DNA of 64,000 bases, from assembly GCA_045564915.1 (NCBI GenBank), contig JBJLGL010000013.1, positions 248,001-312,000 of the forward strand, given 5' to 3'. This document shows, piece after piece, positions 1-8,458 of the stretch. The DNA comes from JAQWRV01 sp045564915. GTDB taxonomy: Bacteria; Pseudomonadota; Alphaproteobacteria; Rhodospirillales; Rhodospirillaceae. A program made the translations under genes and the position numbers. A model generated the notes under the pieces. The model searched no databases, had not been told where the DNA came from, and was given only the letters and a program-made list of their open reading frames with translations. Each line of letters begins with the position of its first letter. Position 1 is the first letter of the stretch.

Positions 1-168
1 CAAAAGACTTTCTCTGCCCATTGGATCGCAGATCAAGGATTTAGAGACGCAGTTGAGAGATATCTGGATCAGGAACGGTACGCCATTGAAGAAGATCTAG
101 AGAACCTGTCTGAGCTGGGACCTTTCAAGGTAACAGAGAAGAAACCACTTAAAGACCTAAGTTCTTAG
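1..168 (+). CDS. C-terminal end of a GNAT-like protein (DUF482/COG3146), 5' truncated
   Basis: An open frame enters from the left edge and ends at TAG 166-168, giving 55 residues. The residues SAHWIADQGFRDAVERYL followed by an acidic helix and LGPFKV resemble the C-terminus of the DUF482 (COG3146) family, GNAT-fold proteins related to peptidoglycan-bridge acyltransferases. This is recognition of a short tail from memory, so the family call is moderate. The substrate of these proteins is not established. The catalytic part lies outside the window. It faces the same way as parE, but the oppositely oriented thioesterase gene lies between them. Confidence 0.6.
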   Translation, partial: QKTFSAHWIADQGFRDAVERYLDQERYAIEEDLENLSELGPFKVTEKKPLKDLSS

Positions 169-209
169 AATAAATAACTTATCCTTATCTAACGCTACTC
201 TTAAAGCAG

Positions 210-623
210 TCATTTATCTTGCTCATTAAGCAAAGAGTTAATTGGTACCGGCACGCCGTCTTGATCTATTGCAACGTAGGTGAAGTGCCCTACCGTAACC
301 ATTAGTGCTGAACCATGCCGTTCTCGCCTAACCCAGGTCTCGATGTGAATTGCTAGTGAGGTACGGCCAGTTCGTTCTAAAGACGTGTAGCAAGATACCT
401 CATCACCAACGTGAATCGGTTTGTGAAATTTCATACTATCCACGGCGATAGTTACAACACGGGTGCGAGTTAAGCTTGCTGCGTGAATAGCTCCAGCCAT
501 ATCCATTTGACTTAAAACCCAGCCGCCAAAGATATGTCCCGCAGGATTCGTATCCCCGGGCATAGCGATCGTCCGAATGGATAGCTCACCGCTAGGTCCG
601 TTGTTCTGTAGATTATCAGTCAC
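210..623 (-). CDS. Acyl-CoA thioesterase, YciA-like hotdog family
   Basis: A 137-residue hotdog-fold acyl-CoA thioester hydrolase that would release free acid and CoA in the cytoplasm. The stretch MPGDTNPAGHIFGGWVLSQM holds the conserved N-x-G-x-IFGG helix region of the YciA/BFIT group, followed by the FHKPIHVGDEV strand typical of acyl-CoA hydrolases. The frame is open up to 722, which would overlap parE. I choose GTG at 621-623 because an AAGGGG ribosome site lies about 6 nt upstream and the resulting length matches YciA (about 130-135 residues). It is divergent from parE. The chain-length preference cannot be read from sequence. Confidence 0.85.
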   Translation of the reverse strand: MTDNLQNNGPSGELSIRTIAMPGDTNPAGHIFGGWVLSQMDMAGAIHAASLTRTRVVTIAVDSMKFHKPIHVGDEVSCYTSLERTGRTSLAIHIETWVRRERHGSALMVTVGHFTYVAIDQDGVPVPINSLLNEQDK

Positions 624-680
624 AGAGGCCCCTTTTCTACTAGATATTGTGTTTTCACAACTACTACAGGCTTTATATTG

Positions 681-708
681 TTGTTGAAGCTGAACCTCTA
701 TATATAAT
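681..708 (+). promoter_or_regulatory. Putative sigma70 promoter of parE, probably leaderless
   Basis: A TTGTTG hexamer at 681-686 is followed after 16 bp by a perfect TATAAT at 703-708. The parE ATG begins at 715, only 6 nt after the -10 box, so transcription should start at or within a base or two of the start codon. No Shine-Dalgarno sequence precedes the ATG. The elements are seen directly; leaderless initiation is inferred. Confidence 0.6.
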
Positions 709-714
709 GCGCTT

Positions 715-2694
715 ATGTCCAACCTTTTCCAACAAGTCCCTACCCAAAAAAAGTCGAATTATACAGCCCGCGATATTGAAGTGCTTGAAGGACTGGAACC
801 AGTTCGTCGGCGGCCTGGAATGTATATCGGTGGCACTGATGAAAAGGCTCTCCACCACCTAGTAGCTGAAGTCCTTGACAATGCTATGGACGAAGCAGTT
901 GCGGGCCATGCGAGTATTATAGAAGTGCACCTTGGCAAGCATGACGAGGTTATGGTTCGCGACAATGGACGAGGCATACCTATTGACCCTCACCCTAGGT
1001 TCCCAAAAAAATCAGCCCTCGAAGTGATTATGACAACCCTTCACTCTGGAGGTAAGTTTTCTGGTCAAGCTTATAAGACCTCAGGTGGTCTTCACGGGGT
1101 AGGTGTATCCGTTGTAAACGCTTTATCAGAAAAATTAATAGTAGAAGTTTCGCGTGATAAGGCGCTCTGGGTTCAGCAATTCAGTCGGGGTGATGTCAAA
1201 TCTAAACTGAAAAAATCTAAAGGGATATCGAATCGGCGAGGTACAAGAATCCTCTTTCGTCCCGATCCGAAGATCTTTGGAGAAGACTTGTCGTTTAGAC
1301 CTGAGCTCTTATATAAGATGGCACGTTCTAAGGCGTATCTTTTTGAAGGTGTCAAAATAAAATGGTCTTGTGATAAGTCCCTACTTAGCGGCAAGGATAA
1401 GATACCAGTACAAGAAGAATTACATTTCCCGCAAGGTCTTAAAGATTACCTCCTAACAGTCACCACAACTCGTATTCTTGTAAGTGAAACAGTCTTTTCC
1501 GGCTCAGTTGAGACTAGTGATAAAGGCAGTCGTGTAGACTGGGCAATTTGCTGGCCCCAAGATCAAGATGGATTCCTCAACTCCTATTGCAATACAATAC
1601 CTACTCTAGAGGGTGGAACACACGAAGCTGGATTCCGTTCCAGCATAACTCGGGCCCTTAAGTCATATGGCGAAATGGCTGGTAACAAAAAAATAAATGG
1701 GCTTGCAGCGGAAGACGTGGTTGGGGGTGCGTGTGCAATGCTTTCTGTGTTTATTCCAGAACCACAGTTTCAGGGCCAAACAAAAGAGAAATTAGCCTCA
1801 ATCTCAGCAAATAAGATTGTTGAAAGTATCGTAAAAGATCACTTTGAGCATTGGCTTTCGGGAGACCCTGATGTCGCCGCTCAAATTCTTGATTTAGCTC
1901 TTTCCAGGGCGGAAATACGACAACGACGTAAACAAGAAAAAGGGCTAGATCGAAACTCGGCTACAAAAAAGTTGCGCCTTCCAGGTAAGTTATCTGATTG
2001 TAGTAGAGCGAGCGCTAACGGAACCGAACTATTTTTGGTAGAAGGTGATTCAGCTGGTGGTTCAGCCAAGCAGGCCCGTAATCGCGAGATACAAGCTGTC
2101 CTGCCTCTTCGTGGAAAAATTCTAAATGTAGCTTCAGCAACACGTGAAAAGTTACTTGCTAATCAGGAACTGAAAGACCTAATCGAAGCATTAGGATGTG
2201 GAACAAGTGAGAAGACAAACTTAAGCAAACTTCGCTACGAAAGAATTATAATCATGACAGATGCTGATGTTGATGGGGCCCATATTGCATCTTTACTGAT
2301 GACCTTCTTTTTCCAGGAGTTACCTGAACTAGTATCAGACGGCCACCTGTACCTTGCTATGCCTCCACTCTATCGATTAAGTCAAAGAGGAAAAACTTCG
2401 TACGCTATGGATGATGCAGATAAAGATAGATTGATTAAAGACGAATTTGACAGCCGTGGTAGAGTAGAAGTCAGCCGCTTCAAAGGACTCGGAGAAATGC
2501 CTCCGGGACAATTAAAAGAAACAACAATGGATCCAACCCGGAGAACCCTATTGCGTGTTGTATTGCCGAATATCAAGGATTCTGCAGCAAAGGAAACGGC
2601 ACGAGTTGTCGATAATTTGATGGGACGAAAAGCAGAAACTCGCTTCAAGTTCATTGAAGAAAACGCTCAATTTCTAAGAGAACTAGATATATAG
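715..2694 (+). CDS. parE: DNA topoisomerase IV subunit B
   Basis: ATPase subunit of topoisomerase IV, which with ParC separates linked daughter chromosomes. At 659 residues it has the usual length for alphaproteobacterial ParE. The GHKL ATPase domain shows the N-box E52..D55-N56, the DNGRGIP motif near 83-89 and GGLHGVG at 124-130. The TOPRIM domain shows EGDSAGGSA from E443 and the metal-binding DADVDG at 516-521, then RFKGLGEM near 588. The N-terminal RRRPGMYIGGTDEKALHHL favours ParE over GyrB. The start at 715 fits the MSxLF opening common in the group and lies directly after a TATAAT box. No ParC gene is in the window. Confidence 0.96.
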   Translation: MSNLFQQVPTQKKSNYTARDIEVLEGLEPVRRRPGMYIGGTDEKALHHLVAEVLDNAMDEAVAGHASIIEVHLGKHDEVMVRDNGRGIPIDPHPRFPKKSALEVIMTTLHSGGKFSGQAYKTSGGLHGVGVSVVNALSEKLIVEVSRDKALWVQQFSRGDVKSKLKKSKGISNRRGTRILFRPDPKIFGEDLSFRPELLYKMARSKAYLFEGVKIKWSCDKSLLSGKDKIPVQEELHFPQGLKDYLLTVTTTRILVSETVFSGSVETSDKGSRVDWAICWPQDQDGFLNSYCNTIPTLEGGTHEAGFRSSITRALKSYGEMAGNKKINGLAAEDVVGGACAMLSVFIPEPQFQGQTKEKLASISANKIVESIVKDHFEHWLSGDPDVAAQILDLALSRAEIRQRRKQEKGLDRNSATKKLRLPGKLSDCSRASANGTELFLVEGDSAGGSAKQARNREIQAVLPLRGKILNVASATREKLLANQELKDLIEALGCGTSEKTNLSKLRYERIIIMTDADVDGAHIASLLMTFFFQELPELVSDGHLYLAMPPLYRLSQRGKTSYAMDDADKDRLIKDEFDSRGRVEVSRFKGLGEMPPGQLKETTMDPTRRTLLRVVLPNIKDSAAKETARVVDNLMGRKAETRFKFIEENAQFLRELDI

Positions 2695-2798
2695 TAGATC
2701 TTGTGTCAGGCCAAAAGATTGCCAGCCATAAAACGACTCTGACCTCACGCATCTATCATGCTAGATTCATCATTATAGCCAGATCGTAATTAGATATT

Positions 2799-4361
2799 AT
2801 GATAGCATATTCGAAAACTTTTAGACCGCGAGATTTATTATTCAGGAGAAAATTAATAGCACTAGGCCGCTTACATATATTTCTCTTAGTTTCTTTACTA
2901 TCTGTATTTTATTCCCCCCTAGTCTACGGGGAAGAAATCCTTCGTGTTGGTGTTGTCGCTTTTCCCCTTAGTGCGGGTAATCCACACCGATCAGTGAGCG
3001 TTTTCTCCACCTATACTTGGTCACCTATTTTTGAGACACTCACTACCTTCAAAGAAAATGGAGAACTTGTAGGAGAATTAGCAGAGAGTTGGGAGCAAGT
3101 TGAGCCTAATTTGTGGACCTTCTCCTTACGAAAAGATGCAAGATTCTCAAATGGGAGACCATTCACGGCCGATGATGTTGCGTGGTCATTTGAATATCTA
3201 AGGTCGCCGGCAGGTTTGTCTGCTGCTGTGAACCGTGACCTTTCTATCATAGAAAGTATAAGCGCTATTGACGCTCATACCGTTTCTGTAAAAACGAACA
3301 TGCCATCAGTAATTCTCCCCAGACTTATGACGCCACTTTACTTTGTTGAACCGGATCATTGGGAAGCCCTGGGTTCAGAGAAATTCGCATTTGAACCAAT
3401 AGGAACCGGACCTTTCACAGCAGTAGAATGGCAGGAAGGGCGTATTACCTACAAGGCCAATCCATTATCTTGGCGAATTTCTAATATTGACGGTATCGAA
3501 ATATTATTGCTACCAGAAGTAACAACCAGACTGCAGGCGCTGATCACGGGCCGTATTGACGTGGCAATTGGGATGGGACCTGAGGATTTAATGCCACTTC
3601 AGTCGGTCGGTGGACGGCTGCACCAAAGACTGCCATTTGATGCTATGTCCATAACCCTAGTAATCGAGGCTGGTCGGCCTTCTTCTGATATACGCGTTAG
3701 GCGCGCGCTAAACTATGCAGTCAATAAAGAAGCCATCACTGAATTCTTATTAGGTGGTTATACAAAGCCTGCTACCCAGGGTGCTGTAAGAGGCCTGTTT
3801 GGTTACGATCCTTCCTTAGAAAGCTATTCCTACGACCCAGAAAAGGCAAAAGCGCTACTTAAAGAAGCCGGATATCAAAACGGGTTCTCTCTTGATGTTG
3901 AAGTAATAACAGGGTCTAACGCTTCGGATAGCGCGATCTACCAATTAGTAGCATCTAATCTATCCGATATAGGAGTCGAAATGAGGGTGCTTCCAATTCC
4001 AACATCCCAGATGGTAAGGATCATTTTACAGGGACAATGGCGTGGAGATGGATTTAGTAATATATTTGGGTCCTGGCCCTCATTCGAGCCTCTAAGAACC
4101 ATAAGACTGCATTCATGCGCAAATCCAACACCATGGTTTTGCGATGAAAAGATTATGCCAACCATACAAGCAGCGAAAAGTGCGCTAAGAATGGAAGACC
4201 GATTAGACCTCACCCGCGAGGTATTACGTTTCTATCATGCCCAAGCCACAGCCGTACTACTTCATGAAGTACCCATTCTTGATGGTGTAGCTGCTCGCGT
4301 AAGAAATTATGCCCCGAACAAAGGGAAGATAAATTACGAAACCATTTCTTTAGCGAAATAA
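2799..4361 (+). CDS. Periplasmic substrate-binding protein, peptide/nickel ABC class (SBP_bac_5)
   Basis: A 520-residue family 5 solute-binding protein of the DppA/OppA/NikA type. Residues 1-44 form a basic stretch plus a hydrophobic core ending in LVYG, a plausible Sec signal with mature protein from EEILRVGV. The sequence TFSLRKDARFSNGRPFTADDV is the family hallmark (W-F-LR-G--F-DG-P-TA-DV). Later blocks VRRALNYAVNKEAI and AKALLKEAGY are also typical. No permease or ATPase genes lie beside it, so it is an orphan component. No clear ribosome site precedes the ATG at 2799. The ligand (peptide, sugar, opine or metal complex) cannot be told from sequence. Confidence 0.88.
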   Translation: MIAYSKTFRPRDLLFRRKLIALGRLHIFLLVSLLSVFYSPLVYGEEILRVGVVAFPLSAGNPHRSVSVFSTYTWSPIFETLTTFKENGELVGELAESWEQVEPNLWTFSLRKDARFSNGRPFTADDVAWSFEYLRSPAGLSAAVNRDLSIIESISAIDAHTVSVKTNMPSVILPRLMTPLYFVEPDHWEALGSEKFAFEPIGTGPFTAVEWQEGRITYKANPLSWRISNIDGIEILLLPEVTTRLQALITGRIDVAIGMGPEDLMPLQSVGGRLHQRLPFDAMSITLVIEAGRPSSDIRVRRALNYAVNKEAITEFLLGGYTKPATQGAVRGLFGYDPSLESYSYDPEKAKALLKEAGYQNGFSLDVEVITGSNASDSAIYQLVASNLSDIGVEMRVLPIPTSQMVRIILQGQWRGDGFSNIFGSWPSFEPLRTIRLHSCANPTPWFCDEKIMPTIQAAKSALRMEDRLDLTREVLRFYHAQATAVLLHEVPILDGVAARVRNYAPNKGKINYETISLAK

Positions 4362-4627
4362 GTCTACGAGAACTATTTTAGGCAAAGCCATCTAGCTCGG
4401 TCACGATATCTAACTGCCAGTATTTCCAAAGTTAGTAGGGTTCTGAATAGGCTTATTATTGTGAGATATTTGGGTCTTAGGAAAGTTTCAATTATGCATG
4501 GGCTTCTAGGTAGACATCTGATAGAGAATTTATAGTTCTTGTGCTGATATCCAATACACAAGAAGAATGTGAACTTCGTTAGTCATCATGCTAAACTAAC
4601 GATTTAGAAGAAGGGTAATGCAAGGAA

Positions 4628-4703
4628 TGGTGGGCGCGACAGGGATCGAACCTGTGACCTCCTCGATGTCAACGAGGCGCTCTCCCGCCTGAGCTACGCG
4701 CCC
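4628..4703 (-). tRNA. tRNA-Val (anticodon GAC)
   Basis: Read on the minus strand, the acceptor arm GGGCGCG pairs with CGCGCCC, with D-arm GCTC/GAGC, anticodon stem CCTCG/CGAGG around loop TTGACAT, and T-arm ACAGG/CCTGT around TTCGATC. The anticodon GAC is at 4668-4670. The gene is 76 nt including an encoded CCA end at 4628-4630. It sits alone in the roughly 520-nt stretch between the binding-protein gene and the amidohydrolase gene. I see no other gene in the flanking 4362-4627 or 4704-4881. Confidence 0.97.
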
Positions 4704-4881
4704 ATTCCGGCTAAACCCGACAGATATTCAAGTCCGGGAGCTGTAGGGAGGATCTTTTAGGTGCACAATTCTTCTAATGCAAGTATTTCGATGGAGTTAG
4801 ATTACTTATGTTGTATTTCGGGACCAGAAGAAGTAGGTCAAACAACTTCTTAGGCCTACAAAGTTTGTGGGAGACTACCTA

Positions 4882-5784
4882 GTGATCAGGATACATGACT
4901 GCGTCGAACCAATCGAGATTATAGAGCCAGAATACCTAACCTCTCCTATCATTGTAGCATCCCCACATTCAGGGGACCATTATCCCTCAGACTTAATGAA
5001 CGCATCCATTCTTAATAAGGAATCACTCAGGCGTTCAGAAGATTGCTATGTAGATGATCTATTTTCTGCAGCAGGAAGTCATAGGATTCCTTTTATACGG
5101 GCAATATATGCCCGTGCCTATCTCGACCTAAACAGGGAACCATTCGAATTGGACCCTGATATGTTTTCTACACCCCTACCAGACTACTGTAATACATCCT
5201 CTGCAAGAGTTGCCGTGGGACTCGGAACAATTCCTAGAATAGTTGCCAACCGGAAGGAGATTTACTCCCGGAAGCTGGACTTCGAGGAAGCAGAGATGCG
5301 CATTAGTAGTATTTACAAACCGTACCATAAAGCTTTAAGGAGCTTGGTGAATAGAACACGTCATTACTTTGGCTACTGTATCCTCTTGGACTGTCATTCC
5401 ATGCCATCTTTAGGTCTGCCTTCAAGTAGCTATGACAGCAAAAAAACAATAAACATAGTTCTGGGAGATCTAAATGGACTCTCATGTTCTCCTGCAATAA
5501 CTGACGAAACGGATCGTATTTTTCAGAGCCTTGGTTACTCCTTAGGACGCAACAATCCTTACTCAGGAGGCTTCACTACTCAACATTACGGTGATCCAGC
5601 AAACGGAGTTCATGCTATTCAGATTGAACTCAACCGCAACATCTACATGAACGAAAGCTCCTTAAGTCGCCGACCAGGATTTACAAAACTTAAGGCCGAC
5701 ATAGGGCAATTGCTCGAGCAATTAACGCAATTTAGTATTCACTCCAGAAACGAGCTAAGCTTCCAAAGATTGAGTGCAGAATGA
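4882..5784 (+). CDS. N-formylglutamate amidohydrolase family protein
   Basis: About 300 residues of the FGase family (PF05013), zinc-dependent hydrolases that split N-formylglutamate to formate and glutamate in histidine breakdown. Seen: VASPHSGDHYP near the N-terminus, RAYLDLNREPFELDPDMF, LLDCHSMPS with the metal-type D-x-H, and GVHAIQIELNRNIYM. These are the conserved blocks of the family. The frame extends to a GTG at 4867, but GTG 4882 has GGGAG 8 nt upstream and is preferred. No other hut genes are nearby, so the role in histidine use is uncertain; family members also act on other N-acyl amino acids. Confidence 0.87.
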   Translation: MIRIHDCVEPIEIIEPEYLTSPIIVASPHSGDHYPSDLMNASILNKESLRRSEDCYVDDLFSAAGSHRIPFIRAIYARAYLDLNREPFELDPDMFSTPLPDYCNTSSARVAVGLGTIPRIVANRKEIYSRKLDFEEAEMRISSIYKPYHKALRSLVNRTRHYFGYCILLDCHSMPSLGLPSSSYDSKKTINIVLGDLNGLSCSPAITDETDRIFQSLGYSLGRNNPYSGGFTTQHYGDPANGVHAIQIELNRNIYMNESSLSRRPGFTKLKADIGQLLEQLTQFSIHSRNELSFQRLSAE

Positions 5785-5874
5785 TATGCTAAATCCTTCT
5801 AGGAAGTAAGAGTAGCCAAGAAGTCAACCGCTCTATTGAGTACTATTAATTTAACTATAAAAAGTTAGGGTCCA

Positions 5875-6714
5875 TTGGTTGAGATACTCCCATCCCTGCT
5901 CGTATTAGGAATAATTTTGCTCTTGACGGGTGCGTTATCTGGCTTTGTTGCTGGATTGTTGGGTGTCGGTGGTGGCATCATAGTAATGCCAATGCTTTAT
6001 GCCGCCCTTAATCTGATAGATGTCGAGAGCACTGTCATAATGCATACAGCGATTGGCACCTCCCTAGCTACGATAATTCCTACTTCAATTGCATCAGCAC
6101 TCACCCACAATCGCAAAGGAGCTCTTGATTGGCACCTACTTAGATCTTGGTTTCTATGGATTCTCTTGGGATGCTTAGGAGGTACATGGTTAGCAAACGT
6201 AATCATAAGCGGAGCGATATTATCCACTATCTTTGGATGTATTGCTTTTCTAGTTGCACTTGATTTAATCCTACGTGACCGAAAACAGCAACAAGATAAT
6301 CAAAGGTCTTTTGGTCAAGAGAATTATAATTGGATTTACAGACCAGCTGCTATACCAGTTCCTGTATCAATTGGTACATTTTCAGCTCTCATGGGAATCG
6401 GCGGTGGAACACTCTCGGTTCCTTTTCTTAACGCACTTAAGTATCCAATCAATAGAGCAGTTGGGACTTCTGCCGCATTTGGATTGATCATTTCTATCCC
6501 AGCGACAGTGGGCTACATCTGGGGTGGATGGGACATCGCCAGGAGGCCTGTGGGATCCCTGGGTTATGTTAATATATATGGCTTCTTTCTGATCGCAGCC
6601 ACATCTGCCCTTTTTGCCCCAATAGGTGCACAGAAGGCGCACAAGTTAAGCGACCGCTCACTAAGACTTCTGTTTGCTGGGTTTCTTATGATAACCTCAG
6701 CAACGATGATCTGA
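5875..6714 (+). CDS. Sulfite exporter TauE/SafE (TSUP) family permease
   Basis: A 279-residue inner-membrane protein with about eight predicted hydrophobic segments. The two repeated halves each carry the TSUP signature: GVGGGIIVMPML near the N-terminus and GIGGGTLSVPFL near the middle. Family members export or import sulfoacetate, sulfite, thiosulfate or related organic anions by an unresolved mechanism. It starts with TTG at 5875, preceded by TTAGGG. It follows the amidohydrolase by 90 nt on the same strand, but nothing links their functions. The substrate is unknown. Confidence 0.87.
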   Translation: MVEILPSLLVLGIILLLTGALSGFVAGLLGVGGGIIVMPMLYAALNLIDVESTVIMHTAIGTSLATIIPTSIASALTHNRKGALDWHLLRSWFLWILLGCLGGTWLANVIISGAILSTIFGCIAFLVALDLILRDRKQQQDNQRSFGQENYNWIYRPAAIPVPVSIGTFSALMGIGGGTLSVPFLNALKYPINRAVGTSAAFGLIISIPATVGYIWGGWDIARRPVGSLGYVNIYGFFLIAATSALFAPIGAQKAHKLSDRSLRLLFAGFLMITSATMI

Positions 6715-6734
6715 AAATTTAGTATTAAAAAAGT

Positions 6735-6938
6735 CTAGTCGCCAGCTGTGCGCACGATCACTAATAGCAAGACCAGAATAATCGCAATAGCCTGGGCAGT
6801 AACACGGAGTTGCATTAGACGGTTTCCATGCTTTCGATGGAAGGCACCCCCTTTAACAAAGGCAAACAAGCCGGCAACTAAGATAGCAAGGACTATAAAC
6901 AGGGAAATAGCCAGCAGGATAATTAAGATTAGTTCCAT
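6735..6938 (-). CDS. HIG1-domain small membrane protein
   Basis: A 67-residue protein with two hydrophobic helices joined by a basic loop, GGAFHRKHGNRLMQLRV. This loop matches the HIG1 (hypoxia-induced protein) domain, found in mitochondrial Rcf1/Rcf2 and in many alphaproteobacteria, where it is linked to cytochrome oxidase assembly or stability. Role here is inferred from the family. It is convergent with the TSUP gene, whose stop lies 20 nt away. No oxidase genes are in the window. Confidence 0.8.
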   Translation of the reverse strand: MELILIILLAISLFIVLAILVAGLFAFVKGGAFHRKHGNRLMQLRVTAQAIAIILVLLLVIVRTAGD

Positions 6939-7121
6939 GTGAATATATATTACTAGTTATAAGAGGATCATTAAAACACAACGAGCTAATCTTACATGAC
7001 TGTTGCTGGAAGCAATACCTCAGTCTGAAAGAAAAGGCTCTCACATTACACGTTCTTCTGAAACTCCGAACAAGGTTGGAATACTGATGGGAGTGTATAA
7101 TCCAGAAAGATTATATGGTCT

Positions 7122-7496
7122 CTAGCCAGGAGCTACCGCTTTTGGGGTGGCAGAAAAACTTTCGCCACAACCACATCGCCCAGTCTCATTAGGGTTTGTA
7201 AAGACAAACCCACTTTCCATTTTGCCTTCCTCATAGTCTAATTCAGAGCCAAGTAGATACATAACTGCCGTTGGATCTATAAAGAATTTAACACCATCAC
7301 GTTCAATGACGTCCTCAAATTTCCGATGTTCATAAGCGTATTCTACCCTGTAGGAAAATCCGGAGCATCCCTTGGTATCAATTCCTATCCGGACACCCTC
7401 CGCAGGCTCATCTGCCCTAGACAACAGATATTTTGCTCTCAAAAAAGCTGATTCCGTAATCGTGATCGGCGCTGATCTATCCATAGCCTTCATCAC
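7122..7496 (-). CDS. sufA: Iron-sulfur cluster assembly carrier, A-type (SufA/HesB/IscA)
   Basis: A 124-residue A-type carrier that accepts Fe-S clusters from the SufBCD scaffold and passes them to apo-proteins. The three conserved cysteines are visible: C44 in GCSGFSY and C108/C110 in the C-terminal CGCGESFS. It is the last gene of the minus-strand SUF operon, 31 nt after sufT. A short extension after CGCGESF is not unusual. Confidence 0.92.
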   Translation of the reverse strand: MMKAMDRSAPITITESAFLRAKYLLSRADEPAEGVRIGIDTKGCSGFSYRVEYAYEHRKFEDVIERDGVKFFIDPTAVMYLLGSELDYEEGKMESGFVFTNPNETGRCGCGESFSATPKAVAPG

Positions 7497-7527
7497 GTAT
7501 CTCCCATAAGTCCGTTACCTAGTCTTC

Positions 7528-7929
7528 TTAAAACATGTCTAGTGCTACGCGCGCAACTTCTGACATATTCTCAGGCGTCCAAGGTGGATCCCAAGTAATT
7601 GTAACAGATACCTCACCCGTACCATCAATCGCCGCAACTGCTTCAGCAACCTCTCCTGGTAATGTACCCGCCACAGGACATGCTGGCGCCGTTAGTGTCA
7701 TCATTATCCCAACATCCCCATTGTCTTGCATAGTTACATCATAGATTAAGCCAAGATCATAAATATTCACGGGAATTTCGGGATCAAAAACGCTACGAAG
7801 TGCCTCAACTACAGCTGACTCAGATGCTTTCTCATCATCAGAAGACAACAATCGCGAACCCCGGACAACTACCTCCCCTTCCTCTGGCGGCTCAGTATCC
7901 ATTGCTGGCATAGAGTATGGAGGCATCAT
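7528..7929 (-). CDS. sufT: SufT-like DUF59/MIP18 Fe-S assembly protein
   Basis: A 133-residue DUF59 (MIP18) protein of the kind encoded in SUF operons, involved in Fe-S maturation. Conserved blocks are DPEIPVNIYDLGLIYDV near 49-64, MTLTAPACPVAGTLP with the conserved Cys C84, and VTITWDPPWTPENMS near the C-terminus. It lies 4 nt after sufU and 31 nt before sufA. The N-terminal 30 residues are acidic and Pro-rich and are not part of the domain. Confidence 0.9.
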   Translation of the reverse strand: MMPPYSMPAMDTEPPEEGEVVVRGSRLLSSDDEKASESAVVEALRSVFDPEIPVNIYDLGLIYDVTMQDNGDVGIMMTLTAPACPVAGTLPGEVAEAVAAIDGTGEVSVTITWDPPWTPENMSEVARVALDMF

Positions 7930-7933
7930 TCCT

Positions 7934-8458
7934 TTACGTCTCCTTATTACCTAATTGCGAAGGGACATTTTCTGTTGTCGCGGTTTTCTTACCATCAAGA
8001 CACGACATAAAAGCATACCAAGGCAACGTAGCACATTTAACTCTTACAGGGAATTTGCGCACGCCAGAAAGCGACATTAGCTCCTGCAGACATGGTTCTA
8101 ACTCGCCATCAACACTGGATGCAAGCTGATTTGGCTCTATATCTTCTGTACAAAGCAGTTTAACAAACTCAAAGATTCTTTTAGCCTCTTTCTTAGTCTG
8201 GCCAGATAAAACGACCGTCATCATTGACGCAGATGCAATTGATATTGCGCAACCCCTCCCGTCAAATCTAACATCAGTTAGGACATCATTTTTGATGAGC
8301 GCCGTAACAGCCACCCTATCTCCACAGAGTGGGTTCCTTCCTTCACTCAGACAAGTATGGTTTGGTATGCAGCCTTTATTTCGCGGATTTCTGCCATGGT
8401 CAAGTATGATTCCTTGATAGAGCGCAATCAGATCTTCATCTCCATTAGACCCACTCAT
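7934..8458 (-). CDS. sufU: SufU/IscU-like protein of the SUF operon
   Basis: A 174-residue IscU-fold protein of the SufU group, which takes the persulfide from SufS and passes it to SufBCD. The three conserved cysteines are C45 in LCGD, C70 in GRGCAIS and C142 in VKCATLPW, the last followed by the LPW motif common in SufU. LYQGIILDHGRNPRN at the N-terminus is typical. Its ATG overlaps the sufS stop by one base (TAATG at 8456-8460), suggesting translational coupling. Confidence 0.9.
   Translation of the reverse strand: MSGSNGDEDLIALYQGIILDHGRNPRNKGCIPNHTCLSEGRNPLCGDRVAVTALIKNDVLTDVRFDGRGCAISIASASMMTVVLSGQTKKEAKRIFEFVKLLCTEDIEPNQLASSVDGELEPCLQELMSLSGVRKFPVRVKCATLPWYAFMSCLDGKKTATTENVPSQLGNKET

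Noticed and set aside
624..722. N-terminal extension of the thioesterase ORF up to 722
   Set aside because: It would overlap the parE start and promoter, and the extra residues do not fit the family; GTG 621-623 with AAGGGG is better.
4373..4561. Minus-strand open frame of about 62 codons in the gap before tRNA-Val
   Set aside because: No ribosome site, no recognisable domain and a composition typical of random AT-rich sequence.
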